The position numbers and the translations under genes were made by a program. The notes under the pieces are model-generated. The model was not told where the DNA came from. It did not search any database and worked only from the letters and a program-made list of their open reading frames with translations. This document shows, piece after piece, positions 8,087-15,600 of a stretch of 23,269 bases of DNA (positions within the stretch are counted from its first letter, which is position 1; each line of letters begins with the position of its first letter). Source of the DNA: Caldisericota bacterium (lineage in GTDB: Bacteria > Caldisericota > Caldisericia > Cryosericales > Cryosericaceae); contig JAPLGK010000154.1 in NCBI GenBank assembly GCA_026390195.1, forward strand, positions 1 to 23,269, written 5' to 3'.

Positions 8087-9078
8087 GCAGCACCCGCGAC
8101 AAATGAAATCTGGTCGTGCGTGACGCTGTGCGCCGGCGTGGGGTGCAGCCGGTCTTCACCGAACTCGGCACAGGCCAGCGCCTCCATCGCCCTCTGCCAC
8201 GACGCTCGCTCACGCCCATCGACGAATACCCCAGGCAGGACCAGGGCAAATGCTCCCCCTGTCTCGAGGACAGAGGTCAGAGCGCTCGCCACTTTGGAAA
8301 TGCCGACCTCGAAGGCGTCAGCATCAGGCCATGCGGCGCGCGCAGTGTCCAGGAAGAACAGTGTCTCCTGCTGATACCTCGCCTCCCGCTCGGTGACATA
8401 TGGTTCGCCTCTTCGGGCGAACACCTTCCAGTCGATGCGCCGTGCGTCGTCTCCCTCGTGGTACCGACGCAGCGAGAAGAAGTCTCCGTCGCCTCCGGCC
8501 CTGGCCTTCTCCAAGCGATGCTCTCCGCGCTCTCCTTGCTGCTGGAGCGCCACGGAGCGGACCTCGGGGTAGACAATGAGTTCCCCACCGACATGTACTT
8601 CCATGCGCATCTGGACGATGCCGAAGGGAAACGCCGAGGACAGCTCTGCCCACAACCCTGTCACGCGGCCTCGCCGGCGCATGGTCAGAAAAACTGGCAG
8701 CTCCCGCGTCGACCGGGCAGATACGAACGGGACGCTGAGCACCGGGGCGCCGCTCCCGTCGCGTATGCGCACCGTGGCGAAGAACAGCGGAAATGAGCCG
8801 GCATTGTGCACCCGGACCACGAGCCGGGCGGGGCGACCCATAATGACGTCATCCGCGGCTTCGAGCGCCACGTCGACGTGCCGCAGGTTCGCAACCGAAA
8901 GGAATCCGGAGAAGATCAGCGCTGACAGCAGTGCACTGAAGACCAGATACAGCAAGTTGTTGCCTGAATTGATCGCAACCGCGCCAATGCCCACAATCGC
9001 AAGGAAGAAAAGAAAGCCGCTGCGCGTCAGACGTTCCGCCCGGTGGTACTTCCTGAACCGCACCTCAACCAGACTCAT
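8083..9078 (-). CDS. DUF58 domain-containing protein
   Basis: 331 residues. Two N-terminal hydrophobic segments (about 20-36 and 43-62) anchor it in the membrane. A beta-rich stretch follows, then the family signature at residues 200-222, FSLRRYHEGDDARRIDWKVF plus flanks. The C-terminal part (HDQISFVAGAA at the end) has a von Willebrand A-like layout without an obvious complete metal-binding site. DUF58 proteins are the constant partners of MoxR ATPases and transglutaminase membrane proteins; their biochemical role is unsettled, probably as clients or adaptors of MoxR. It starts 27 nt after the moxR stop with a poor ribosome-binding site. A promoter-like TTGACG-15 bp-TACAAT (9083-9109) lies just in front, so some independent transcription is possible. 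Confidence 0.9.
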   Translation of the reverse strand: MSLVEVRFRKYHRAERLTRSGFLFFLAIVGIGAVAINSGNNLLYLVFSALLSALIFSGFLSVANLRHVDVALEAADDVIMGRPARLVVRVHNAGSFPLFFATVRIRDGSGAPVLSVPFVSARSTRELPVFLTMRRRGRVTGLWAELSSAFPFGIVQMRMEVHVGGELIVYPEVRSVALQQQGERGEHRLEKARAGGDGDFFSLRRYHEGDDARRIDWKVFARRGEPYVTEREARYQQETLFFLDTARAAWPDADAFEVGISKVASALTSVLETGGAFALVLPGVFVDGRERASWQRAMEALACAEFGEDRLHPTPAHSVTHDQISFVAGAA

Positions 9079-9082
9079 CTCG

Positions 9083-9109
9083 ATTGTATTGTGGAACCGC
9101 GTCCGTCAA
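9083..9109 (-). promoter_or_regulatory. Possible internal promoter before the DUF58 gene
   Basis: On the minus strand TTGACG (9104-9109) and TACAAT (9083-9088) are 15 bp apart, and the -10 ends only 4 nt before the ATG at 9078. If used, the transcript would be leaderless or nearly so. The -35 overlaps the moxR stop codon. Spacing is suboptimal, so this is tentative. Confidence 0.25.
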
Positions 9110-10053
9110 GCAGGAGCAGGCACCTGCTCAAAGATGTGGTTCACGTCCGAGCGCGAGGCTCCCTTGCGGCTGCCACGCCGCACGATGCGATGCGCCACAA
9201 CATACGGGGCCATCGTCTTCACGTCGTCGGGTACCACAAACGCTCGACCTTGCAGCAGCGCCCACGCGCGGACGGCCCTGAGCAGGTCGATGGAGCCCCG
9301 AGGGCTGACGCCCACCTCGAACAGCTCCTCGCTGCGAGTCGCTTGGACAAACGCCAGCAAGTAGTTCAGGACCGCCGGCGCCACCGTGACACTGTCGACT
9401 GCATCCTGGACTTCGAGAACCTCATCCACGGACGCGACCGGATCCAGACGGAAGGCGTGCTGGCGCACCGGGCGCTCGTTCAGGATGCGCCGTTCCGCCT
9501 CCGTGTCGGGGTATCCGATGCCCATGCACAGCTGGAAGCGATCCAGCTCGCTCTCTGGCAGGGGATACGTACCCGCATACTCGACCGGGTTCTGGGTAGC
9601 GATGACGAAGAACGGTTCTGGAAGTTCCCATGTCGTCCCGTCGATGCTGACGCGCCGGTCGTTCATGGCTTCGAGCAGGGCCGACTGGGTCTTGGGGCTG
9701 GCCCTGTTGATTTCGTCCGCCATGACCACGTTCGCAAAGATGGGGCCGCGACGGAACCGGAACTCTCCGGTCGCGACCTCGAAGACATTCACGCCCAGGA
9801 TGTCAGCAGGCAACAGGTCGGACGTAAACTGTATGCGGCTGTAGGAAGCGCCGATGGACTGGCCCAGTGCTTGCGCCAGCGTCGACTTGCCGACACCGGG
9901 CACGTCCTGCACCAACAGGTGTCCCCCCGCGATCATGGGGACCAGAGCCAGCAGAACCTGTTCATGCTTGCCACGCACCACGGTTTCGACGCTAGCTGCG
10001 ATGGCGACCACCGTCTTCATGGCAGGTTGAAGTTGATGGGACATCCCGCTCAC
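9106..10053 (-). CDS. MoxR family AAA+ ATPase
   Basis: 315 residues, usual family length. Walker A is DVPGVGKST (residues 50-58), Walker B VVMADE (108-113), and sensor 1 lies in ATQN (151-154). The phrase PLPESELDRF is typical of MoxR proteins. The C-terminal lid contains GVSPRGSIDLLRAVRAWALL. MoxR proteins act as cytoplasmic chaperone-like ATPases that remodel or mature partner proteins, here presumably the DUF58 and transglutaminase proteins encoded next. The GTG start at 10053 overlaps the stop of the upstream permease remnant (GTGA) and has AGGGGAG 5 nt before it. An alternative ATG nine bases in has a weaker site. Translation is therefore likely coupled to the small upstream gene. Confidence 0.93.
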   Translation of the reverse strand: MSGMSHQLQPAMKTVVAIAASVETVVRGKHEQVLLALVPMIAGGHLLVQDVPGVGKSTLAQALGQSIGASYSRIQFTSDLLPADILGVNVFEVATGEFRFRRGPIFANVVMADEINRASPKTQSALLEAMNDRRVSIDGTTWELPEPFFVIATQNPVEYAGTYPLPESELDRFQLCMGIGYPDTEAERRILNERPVRQHAFRLDPVASVDEVLEVQDAVDSVTVAPAVLNYLLAFVQATRSEELFEVGVSPRGSIDLLRAVRAWALLQGRAFVVPDDVKTMAPYVVAHRIVRRGSRKGASRSDVNHIFEQVPAPA

Positions 10054-10382
10054 TTCCGCTCCCCTTGATCACTCGTTCCCGGCGTCAAGGCTTCTTCCAC
10101 CAGTAGTAGTCCATCGTTCACAACCAGCCCCAGCACGGTCCCTTGCCGGATGGGCGCAAGAGCGACCACAAGGAGCGCAAACGGCGCGAGTGATGGGACC
10201 GTGAACAGGACCGACGCGGCTCCGATAACCCAGCGGGCAACGCGCTCATGTCCGGAAATGACGATGCCGAGCGACATGCCGATGGATACCGCCAGCACAA
10301 GGGCGATGCCAACCATCGAAATGTGCTGGAGCGTGCGCTGAAGCATCTCGGCTCCGTATCCGGCAATGAATGTCCCGACCAT
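10050..10382 (-). CDS. Half-length OpuB/YehW-type ABC permease remnant heading the MoxR operon
   Basis: 110 residues. The sequence LQRTLQHISMVGIALVLAVSIG, then SLGIVISGHERVARWVIGAASVLFTVPSLAPFALLVVAL (quoted in parts), matches the N-terminal half of glycine betaine/choline-type ABC permeases, where the SVLQTIPSLA segment precedes the EAA loop. Family members are about 210 residues; here it stops after ALAPIRQGTVLGLVV and a non-permease tail, so the second half with the ATPase-contact loop is missing. The other two frames of the region do not restore it, arguing against a simple frameshift. I chose ATG 10382 because GGAGAGGA lies 5 nt upstream and a good promoter sits directly before it. It ends in a GTGA overlap with moxR. 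It could be a decayed gene kept for expression or a real small membrane protein. Confidence 0.65.
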   Translation of the reverse strand: MVGTFIAGYGAEMLQRTLQHISMVGIALVLAVSIGMSLGIVISGHERVARWVIGAASVLFTVPSLAPFALLVVALAPIRQGTVLGLVVNDGLLLVEEALTPGTSDQGERK

Positions 10383-10403
10383 GGTCACTCCTCTCCAGGT
10401 TAG

Positions 10404-10432
10404 GTTATACGACAATTGGGAAAGAACTTCAA
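10404..10432 (-). promoter_or_regulatory. Promoter of the permease remnant-moxR-DUF58-tgpA operon
   Basis: On the minus strand TTGAAG (10427-10432) and TATAAC (10404-10409) have ideal 17-bp spacing, matching consensus at 4/6 and 5/6 positions. Transcription would begin near 10397, immediately before the GGAGAGGA site of the 110-residue gene, and an ATG further upstream (10487) is therefore excluded as the start. Confidence 0.6.
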
Positions 10433-10710
10433 ACCTGTGAACAGCCGAGCCTTCCTGACGGAGCAGCCGGCCGATGTCAGTCTTCATGGGAGTTCAGGCG
10501 TCATCAAACCTGGACAGATTGTGATGAAACCTATCACGCGGCTGTGCTTGCATCGCATGTCTCACTACCTATGACGGAGCACGGTTACGGAAGGGAAGGC
10601 TACGGCTCCCCCTCACCACCCAGCATTCCTCGGAGATCGGGTGGCTTCGGTTGTCTGCCCTTCGTTCTTCCCCATGCGTCCTCGGCCCCGGCGTCTTCGC
10701 AGTAACTGGT
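10433..10710. other. Empty divergent intergenic region
   Basis: About 280 bp lie outside both divergent promoters. I see no credible ORF. A small stem, GTGAT (10521-10525) with ATCAC (10533-10537), and a loose repeat of AAACCT nearby could be an operator, but nothing is convincing. It may be the scar of a lost gene. Confidence 0.4.
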
Positions 10711-10740
10711 CTGACGCCTCCCGCCTTTTCGGAATATACT
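10711..10740 (+). promoter_or_regulatory. Promoter candidate for nfnAB
   Basis: CTGACG (10711-10716) and TATACT (10735-10740) are 18 bp apart, with 4/6 and 5/6 consensus matches. The predicted start near 10747 gives a leader of about 32 nt with AAGAGG six bases before the nfnA ATG. Confidence 0.45.
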
Positions 10741-10778
10741 GTAACGAAATCATACGCCAGGAAAACCAAGAGGCACGC

Positions 10779-11636
10779 ATGAATACGATCCGCAGAAGAG
10801 AAGAGCTCGGACGCAACGTCATCAGATATATCGTCGACGCGCCACTGGTCGCGACGCACAGGAAACCCGGGCAGTTTGTCATCATCCGGGTGACGGACCA
10901 CGGTGAGCGGATTCCGCTGACGATTGCCGATGCAAACCCCGAGATGGGGACCATTTCCCTGATCGTCCAGTCCGTCGGCAAGACCACGTGTGAGATGGCC
11001 ATGCTCAGACCTGGGAATGCCATCCACGACATCGTTGGCCCCCTGGGCAGACCAACGCATATCCAGCGGTTTGGAGCCGTGCTGTGCGTTGGCGGCGGCA
11101 TCGGAACAGCTCCGCTCTACCCTATCGCCAAGGGCATGAAGGAAGCCCACAACCGTGTCATCACAGTCCTCGGAGCCAGGACACACGGCCTGCTCATTCT
11201 CGAAGACGACATGCGCAATGTCAGCGATGAGCTCATCGTCACCACCGACGACGGGTCATATGGCACCAAGGGACTCGTGACCGACGCGATCCGCTCTCTG
11301 GTGAACGGCGGGGCGCACATCGACCAGGCTGTCGTCATCGGTCCCCCTCTCATGATGAAGTTCACGTCTCTGCTCACCAAGGAGCTCGGCGTCCCCACGA
11401 TGGCCTCCCTGAACCCCATCATGATCGACGGGACAGGCATGTGCGGCGGATGTCGCGTCACCGTGGGAGGCGAGATGAAGTTCACCTGCGTGGACGGCCC
11501 CGAGTTCGATGCGCACGAGGTAGACTGGGACAGCATGATCCGTCGTCTCGGGACCTACCGCACGGCAGAGCAGGGGGCAGCTGAACGCTATGACCACGAA
11601 TGCCGCATCGGCCTGGACGCCGGGGAAGCACGATGA
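10779..11636 (+). CDS. nfnA: NADH-dependent ferredoxin:NADP oxidoreductase subunit A (sulfide dehydrogenase beta-like)
   Basis: 285 residues, matching NfnA/SudB length. The FAD-binding RIPLTIAD is at 44-51, the nicotinamide-nucleotide loop CVGGGIGTAPLYP at 103-115, and a C-terminal [2Fe-2S] site has Cys222, Cys225 and Cys237 (GMCGGCRV, KFTCVDG). Asp217 is a candidate for the aspartate ligand known from characterised NfnA. With NfnB it forms a cytoplasmic complex that bifurcates electrons between NADPH and the NAD+/ferredoxin pair in anaerobes; related proteins have been called sulfide dehydrogenase or ferredoxin-NADP reductase subunit alpha, so annotation may differ. I chose ATG 10779, preceded by AAGAGG, over the upstream in-frame start at 10641, which precedes the promoter. 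Its stop overlaps the nfnB start. Confidence 0.9.
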   Translation: MNTIRRREELGRNVIRYIVDAPLVATHRKPGQFVIIRVTDHGERIPLTIADANPEMGTISLIVQSVGKTTCEMAMLRPGNAIHDIVGPLGRPTHIQRFGAVLCVGGGIGTAPLYPIAKGMKEAHNRVITVLGARTHGLLILEDDMRNVSDELIVTTDDGSYGTKGLVTDAIRSLVNGGAHIDQAVVIGPPLMMKFTSLLTKELGVPTMASLNPIMIDGTGMCGGCRVTVGGEMKFTCVDGPEFDAHEVDWDSMIRRLGTYRTAEQGAAERYDHECRIGLDAGEAR

Positions 11637-13060
11637 ACGCCGCCGCTCGACTGAAGCTGCCACCCGTCGTCATGCCCGAGCAGGACCCTGCCGAACGCGT
11701 CCACAACGTCCGCGAGGTCCCCTTCGGGTTTACCCCCGCAATGGCGTTGCAGGAAGCGCAGCGCTGCCTTCATTGTGCCAACCAGCCCTGTGTGGAGGGG
11801 TGTCCCGTCGGCGTACGCATTCCCGACTTCATCCAGGCCATCGAGTCCGGCGACTACCTCGCCGGGATCGGGATCATCAAGCAGACCAACCTGCTGCCGG
11901 CCGTCTGCGGGCGCGTCTGCCCCCAGGAAGACCAGTGCCAGGAGAGCTGTATGGTAGGCAAGGCGCACCGGGATGTCGGACAGGCTGTGCAGATAGGCCA
12001 GCTGGAACGATTCCTGGCCGACTGGGAACGGGAGAACCACGCGGCAGTCATCCCTCAGATTCCACCCCCGAGCGGCAAGCGAGTGGCTGTCATCGGCAGC
12101 GGTCCCGCAGGCCTCACCGTGGCCGGCGACCTTATCAAGCTGGGTCACGCTGTTACCGTGTTCGAAGCGCTGCACATGCCCGGAGGCGTCCTGGGATATG
12201 GTATTCCCGAGTTCCGTCTGCCAAAGGAGGTCGTCTATGCAGAGGTTGCCTACCTGACCAGGCTCGGCGTCGATTTCCAGTACAACACGATCATCGGCAA
12301 GTCCCTCACGGTCGACGAGGTGCGCAGGGACTACGACGCTGTTTTCATCGGGAGTGGCGCCGGGCTTCCGAATTTCCTGGGCGTCCCGGGCGAGAGCCTG
12401 CTTGGCGTGTATTCCGCCAACGAGTATCTGACACGCGCCAACCTGATGCACGCCTATGACGAGAACTCCGACACTCCCATCTTGCGCGGCCAATCAGTGG
12501 CGGTCCTGGGCGGCGGCAATGTCGCCATGGACTCGGCCCGGACGGCACTGCGGCTGGGAGCCCTCAGGGCCATGGTCATTTATCGACGCTCGGAGGAGGA
12601 AATGCCCGCCCGCAAAGAGGAATATCGCCATGCGGTCCAGGAGGGAGTCGAGTTCCATTTCCTCCAGAACCCCGTTGAGATCCTCGGCAACCGTGAGGGA
12701 TGGGTCACCGGCCTGACTGTGCAGAAGATGCAGCTCGGGGAACCGGACGCATCTGGTCGCAGGCGGCCACTGCCGATTGCCGGCCAGACCAGCAACGTCC
12801 CCGCGGACGTCGTCGTAGTGGCTATCGGCAACAACCCCAACCCGCTTATCCCCGCCGCTCTCCCAAGTCTGCAGATGAACAGGCACGGGGGCATCATCAC
12901 TGACGAAGACACCATGGAAACGTCGGTCCCGGGAGTCTTCGCGGGTGGTGACATCGTGCTGGGCGCTGCGACAGTCATCCTGGCCATGGGCCAGGGCCGC
13001 AAGGCTGCACATGCCATCCACGCCCTGCTCACGAGCACCACCGAGACGGCCAAGGACTAG
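11633..13060 (+). CDS. nfnB: NADPH-binding subunit B of NfnAB (glutamate synthase small-subunit family)
   Basis: 475 residues. The N-terminal iron-sulfur domain has eight cysteines, at 45, 48, 53, 57, 92, 96, 102 and 106, enough for two [4Fe-4S] clusters. The FAD Rossmann motif VAVIGSGPAGL is at 151-161 and the NADPH Rossmann motif VAVLGGGNVAMD at 289-300. This architecture is shared with the small subunit of glutamate synthase (GltD), but no large GltB gene is adjacent. The directly upstream gene is nfnA with an ATGA overlap, so the NfnB assignment is preferred. ATG 11633 is preceded by GGGGA at six bases; an upstream in-frame ATG at 11600 lies inside nfnA and lacks support. Confidence 0.9.
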   Translation: MNAAARLKLPPVVMPEQDPAERVHNVREVPFGFTPAMALQEAQRCLHCANQPCVEGCPVGVRIPDFIQAIESGDYLAGIGIIKQTNLLPAVCGRVCPQEDQCQESCMVGKAHRDVGQAVQIGQLERFLADWERENHAAVIPQIPPPSGKRVAVIGSGPAGLTVAGDLIKLGHAVTVFEALHMPGGVLGYGIPEFRLPKEVVYAEVAYLTRLGVDFQYNTIIGKSLTVDEVRRDYDAVFIGSGAGLPNFLGVPGESLLGVYSANEYLTRANLMHAYDENSDTPILRGQSVAVLGGGNVAMDSARTALRLGALRAMVIYRRSEEEMPARKEEYRHAVQEGVEFHFLQNPVEILGNREGWVTGLTVQKMQLGEPDASGRRRPLPIAGQTSNVPADVVVVAIGNNPNPLIPAALPSLQMNRHGGIITDEDTMETSVPGVFAGGDIVLGAATVILAMGQGRKAAHAIHALLTSTTETAKD

Positions 13061-13084
13061 ACCAGACATGCGGAAAGCACTCGT

Positions 13085-13108
13085 GGGCCGGAGGAGGTGT
13101 TCCGGCCC
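13085..13108 (+). terminator. Stem-loop after nfnB
   Basis: GGGCCGGA (13085-13092) and TCCGGCCC (13101-13108) form a perfect 8-bp stem with an 8-nt loop, 25 bp beyond the nfnB stop. The downstream sequence (ATTCGCTGTCCTTG) is only weakly T-rich, so this is a probable but unproven terminator separating nfnAB from the PAP2-type gene. Confidence 0.5.
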
Positions 13109-13203
13109 ATTCGCTGTCCTTGCACTGCGGATATCCATGGCTATCATGCCTTGTGTACCCGCGCGCCGCACAAGTGAGCCGGCGTCGGGGAAGGAGAAGA
13201 ACG

Positions 13204-13845
13204 ATGGACAAGCTGAAACGATTCATGAAGGAGAATTGGCTGAGATACCTGATGAATCTGGTTCTCGCCGGTGGTGTCTACTGGTCCTCGACCTGGTACG
13301 GCATGACCAACCACGCGACGGCCAACGTCCGCATCCTGCAGACGGCCTTCGATCGGTGGGTGCCGGTCATCCCGCAGTTCATCGTCCCCTACAACTGGCT
13401 GGAACCCGTCCTCTACTTCTGTCTCCTGTTCTTCTTCGTCTTCCATCCGAAGATCTTCACGGCATTCGGCGTCGCCTTCATCGCCATCCAAGCCATCAGC
13501 AACGGTGTCTACATTGTGTTCCAGACACGCGTACCCCGTCCGACCAACCTGGTCGCTGGCAGCAGCAGATACGTCGACGCTCTGCTGGCGAAGTATGCCA
13601 GCGACAACCCTTACAACTGCTTCCCATCGCTGCACTGCGGCCTGTCTGCTCTTGCTGCAAGCTTCTGGTGGGTCAAGAGACGCTATTGTCCCGTCGCCTG
13701 GTTGATGACGGTGTTTGCCCTTGTCACGGTCATCGCCACCCAGGTCCTCAAGCAGCACGTTATCGCGGACGCGGTCGGCAGTCTGCTGGCTGTTGCACTG
13801 TACCTTCTGGCCTATCGCATCTTCAACCTGAAGACCGAAGCCTGA
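13204..13845 (+). CDS. PAP2/inositolphosphotransferase (AUR1-like) family membrane protein
   Basis: 213 residues with about six membrane segments. The signature FPSLHCGLSA (140-149) carries His144 and is preceded by DNPYNC. A third motif, VLKQHVIADAVGS, supplies His185 and Asp189. QTRVPRP (107-113) stands in for the first PAP2 motif. The DxPYNCFPSLH arrangement is characteristic of the inositol phosphorylceramide synthase-like branch of PAP2, which transfers or hydrolyses phospho-headgroups of lipids at the membrane; the substrate is not known. The nucleophile-side residues needed for phosphatase chemistry are present, so it may be active. ATG 13204 is preceded by AAGGAG. The gene runs 23 bp into the 3' end of the convergent S41 peptidase gene. 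Confidence 0.8.
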   Translation: MDKLKRFMKENWLRYLMNLVLAGGVYWSSTWYGMTNHATANVRILQTAFDRWVPVIPQFIVPYNWLEPVLYFCLLFFFVFHPKIFTAFGVAFIAIQAISNGVYIVFQTRVPRPTNLVAGSSRYVDALLAKYASDNPYNCFPSLHCGLSALAASFWWVKRRYCPVAWLMTVFALVTVIATQVLKQHVIADAVGSLLAVALYLLAYRIFNLKTEA

Positions 13846-15487
13846 GCTTCAGATTTCCTCTGACAATACCGCCCGGCGAGGAGTCCCTCGCCAGTTCCAG
13901 CGCTGTTCTGAGGATGGCGTCTCCTGGCAGCAAGCGCTCGACGTCCGCCTCGGACGCGCCGGACGCCAGTAGCCCAAGCCGCACCCGTTCGTCCGCGATC
14001 GTCTGTTTTACGGCCACGTCCGGTGACGTCTGCGACTCCTCGTTGACCGACCCGTCGGGATTGATGCCCATGTCTGCAGGGAACCGCACCACGATTCCCG
14101 AGTTGGGTAGGGCGACGAGCACGGGGTCGAAGCCGATCCCGTCTCCGCCCGTGCGCGTCCCCACCAGCGTCGCCCATCCTGTTGCTTTCGCCCACACCGC
14201 GAACGACTCCGTGGATGAGCACACGCTGGCGTCCACGAGCAGGAAGACGCGCCCGTCGAAGCCAACGGGATCCTGGGGACGGACCGTCAGCGGCAGCCGG
14301 GAAAACGATGTCACGCCTTCGTAGAGGTCGAGCCTGAAGCCCTCCAGGCCGGCTAGTTGTGAGGCCGTCTGTAGGCGAAACCAGTCCACTCCGAGTTTGT
14401 GGCGGATAAACGGAGTATTGTACGCGCCCGGCGGGTACCCGATAGTCACGATGGACGTCATTGGTGCGTGCAGCAGTGGGGCAACGATATTCTGCATCCA
14501 GTACTCGTCGTCGCCTCCACCATTGCCCCGGATGTCGACGATGAGAGCCTTGGCCGTCCGATTCTCCTTGAGGAATGCCCGGATGGTGTCGTGGTCCACG
14601 TTCACGGCTCCATATGAGAAACTGCTGATGCCGAGGTACGCCACGTCGCCGCCGTCTAGAACCGCTGTCATCACGTTCGGTGTGTGTTTTCCCTGCGTCA
14701 TCGTCGGGTCCATGCCTTGCAGGACGACCTTTATCGGGACACCAGCCGGCGTCAGCAGACCGATGGTGTGCTGCTGCCCTAGGTCAGCGGACACAAACAG
14801 CCACGGAAGCATCAGGAGGTTGCGGTCGTCGTCCTTCGCCAAGGTGCGTACCTCAGCCAGTGAAAGCACGTATTCATGCACCGGCACTCCGTCGACGGCA
14901 GTCAGCAGTGAACCCGCGGGGACCTTGGACGGCAGCGGTCCCCCTGCGAAACCCGACTCCGCGACGTACGCCCCCTCGACGTACCGAAACAGCACGGGCA
15001 GTTCCGCCGGCATGACATGGACAGTAAGGAGTCTCTCCCAATAGTGGTACCAGCCACTGACGTTCGAGTTTCCGATGACCCGGCCCCATGGTGTCATACT
15101 GTGGTACAGAGGTGACAGGTACGCCAGCCAATTCGGGGTGCACACCTGCGTATGGCCGTTCTGGATGAGAGAGACGATGCGCGACAGCTCACGGAAGTAC
15201 GAGACGTCGTCCGGCGTCGCCCTCAGGCGAGCCTCGAACTCAGGCGACCGGGCCAGCCAGTCTATTCCCGGGTCGCGCTTCTTGACTGCGAAGTAGGGGA
15301 AGTTCTCCTGCAATGTGGTCCGAAGGTAGTCGAAGTCGGCGACCTTCTGGTCCGCGGTGATGGAGGTTCCGATCCGGGGACGGGTGACCACATCGACGCG
15401 GCCAAGATGCAGCCACGCCTCCACGCCCACGACGACGATGACACCAACAGCCAGACAGATGAGGATAATCCTCAGGATTCTTCGCAT
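13823..15487 (-). CDS. Membrane-anchored S41 family peptidase
   Basis: 554 residues. A single N-terminal hydrophobic segment (about 3-24, RRILRIILICLAVGVIVVVG) is a signal anchor placing the rest outside the cytoplasm. A divergent PDZ-like stretch includes SLLTAVDGVPVHEYVLSL. The S41 core has DIRGNGGGDDEYW and VFLLVDASVCSSTESFAVWA; the serine cluster at 424-425 before Glu427 corresponds to the nucleophile region of the C-terminal-processing/tail-specific protease family. A degradative or processing role in the envelope is inferred; no substrate is evident. I chose ATG 15487, preceded by GGGAGG at 5 nt, over an upstream in-frame start at 15661 that reads through the promoter region and has unlikely composition. 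The 3' end overlaps the convergent PAP2 gene. Confidence 0.87.
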   Translation of the reverse strand: MRRILRIILICLAVGVIVVVGVEAWLHLGRVDVVTRPRIGTSITADQKVADFDYLRTTLQENFPYFAVKKRDPGIDWLARSPEFEARLRATPDDVSYFRELSRIVSLIQNGHTQVCTPNWLAYLSPLYHSMTPWGRVIGNSNVSGWYHYWERLLTVHVMPAELPVLFRYVEGAYVAESGFAGGPLPSKVPAGSLLTAVDGVPVHEYVLSLAEVRTLAKDDDRNLLMLPWLFVSADLGQQHTIGLLTPAGVPIKVVLQGMDPTMTQGKHTPNVMTAVLDGGDVAYLGISSFSYGAVNVDHDTIRAFLKENRTAKALIVDIRGNGGGDDEYWMQNIVAPLLHAPMTSIVTIGYPPGAYNTPFIRHKLGVDWFRLQTASQLAGLEGFRLDLYEGVTSFSRLPLTVRPQDPVGFDGRVFLLVDASVCSSTESFAVWAKATGWATLVGTRTGGDGIGFDPVLVALPNSGIVVRFPADMGINPDGSVNEESQTSPDVAVKQTIADERVRLGLLASGASEADVERLLPGDAILRTALELARDSSPGGIVRGNLKLRLRSSG

Positions 15488-15512
15488 GCGAACCTCCCTG
15501 GTCACATAGTTC

Positions 15513-15542
15513 ATTGTAGCACTACTTGCATTCCTCTGTCTT
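15513..15542 (-). promoter_or_regulatory. Promoter candidate for the S41 peptidase
   Basis: On the minus strand AAGACA (15537-15542) and TACAAT (15513-15518) are 18 bp apart, with 4/6 and 5/6 matches. The leader would be about 20 nt with GGGAGG. The spacer contains one copy of the CTTGCATTCCT direct repeat and the -35 touches the second. Confidence 0.4.
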
Positions 15543-15550
15543 GCATTCCT
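15525..15550. repeat. Direct repeat CTTGCATTCCT x2, possible operator
   Basis: Two identical 11-bp copies, 15525-15535 and 15540-15550, have a 15-bp period in the divergent gap between the S41 peptidase and the methyltransferase. The position over the minus-strand promoter spacer and -35 suggests a regulator site; no regulator gene is nearby. Confidence 0.45.
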
Positions 15551-15600
15551 GCCTGTCTCGCAGACAATGAATGAAGAGGATTTTCTCCAGGAGGCGCCAC

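Noticed and set aside
9043..10068. 341-codon plus-strand frame opposite moxR
   Set aside because: His/Arg/Asp-rich antisense shadow of a well-supported MoxR ATPase; a product of GC-rich codon structure.
10050..10487. Longer 145-residue version of the permease-like protein starting at 10487
   Set aside because: The extra 35 codons lie across the operon promoter and lack a ribosome-binding site; ATG 10382 has both signals.
11633..13060. Glutamate synthase small subunit (GltD) for the second Nfn gene
   Set aside because: No large subunit is adjacent, and the overlapping upstream gene is a typical NfnA with a [2Fe-2S] C-terminus.
12945..14324. 459-codon plus-strand frame spanning nfnB, the PAP2 gene and the S41 peptidase
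   Set aside because: Crosses three well-supported genes in another frame or antisense, with no domain signal.
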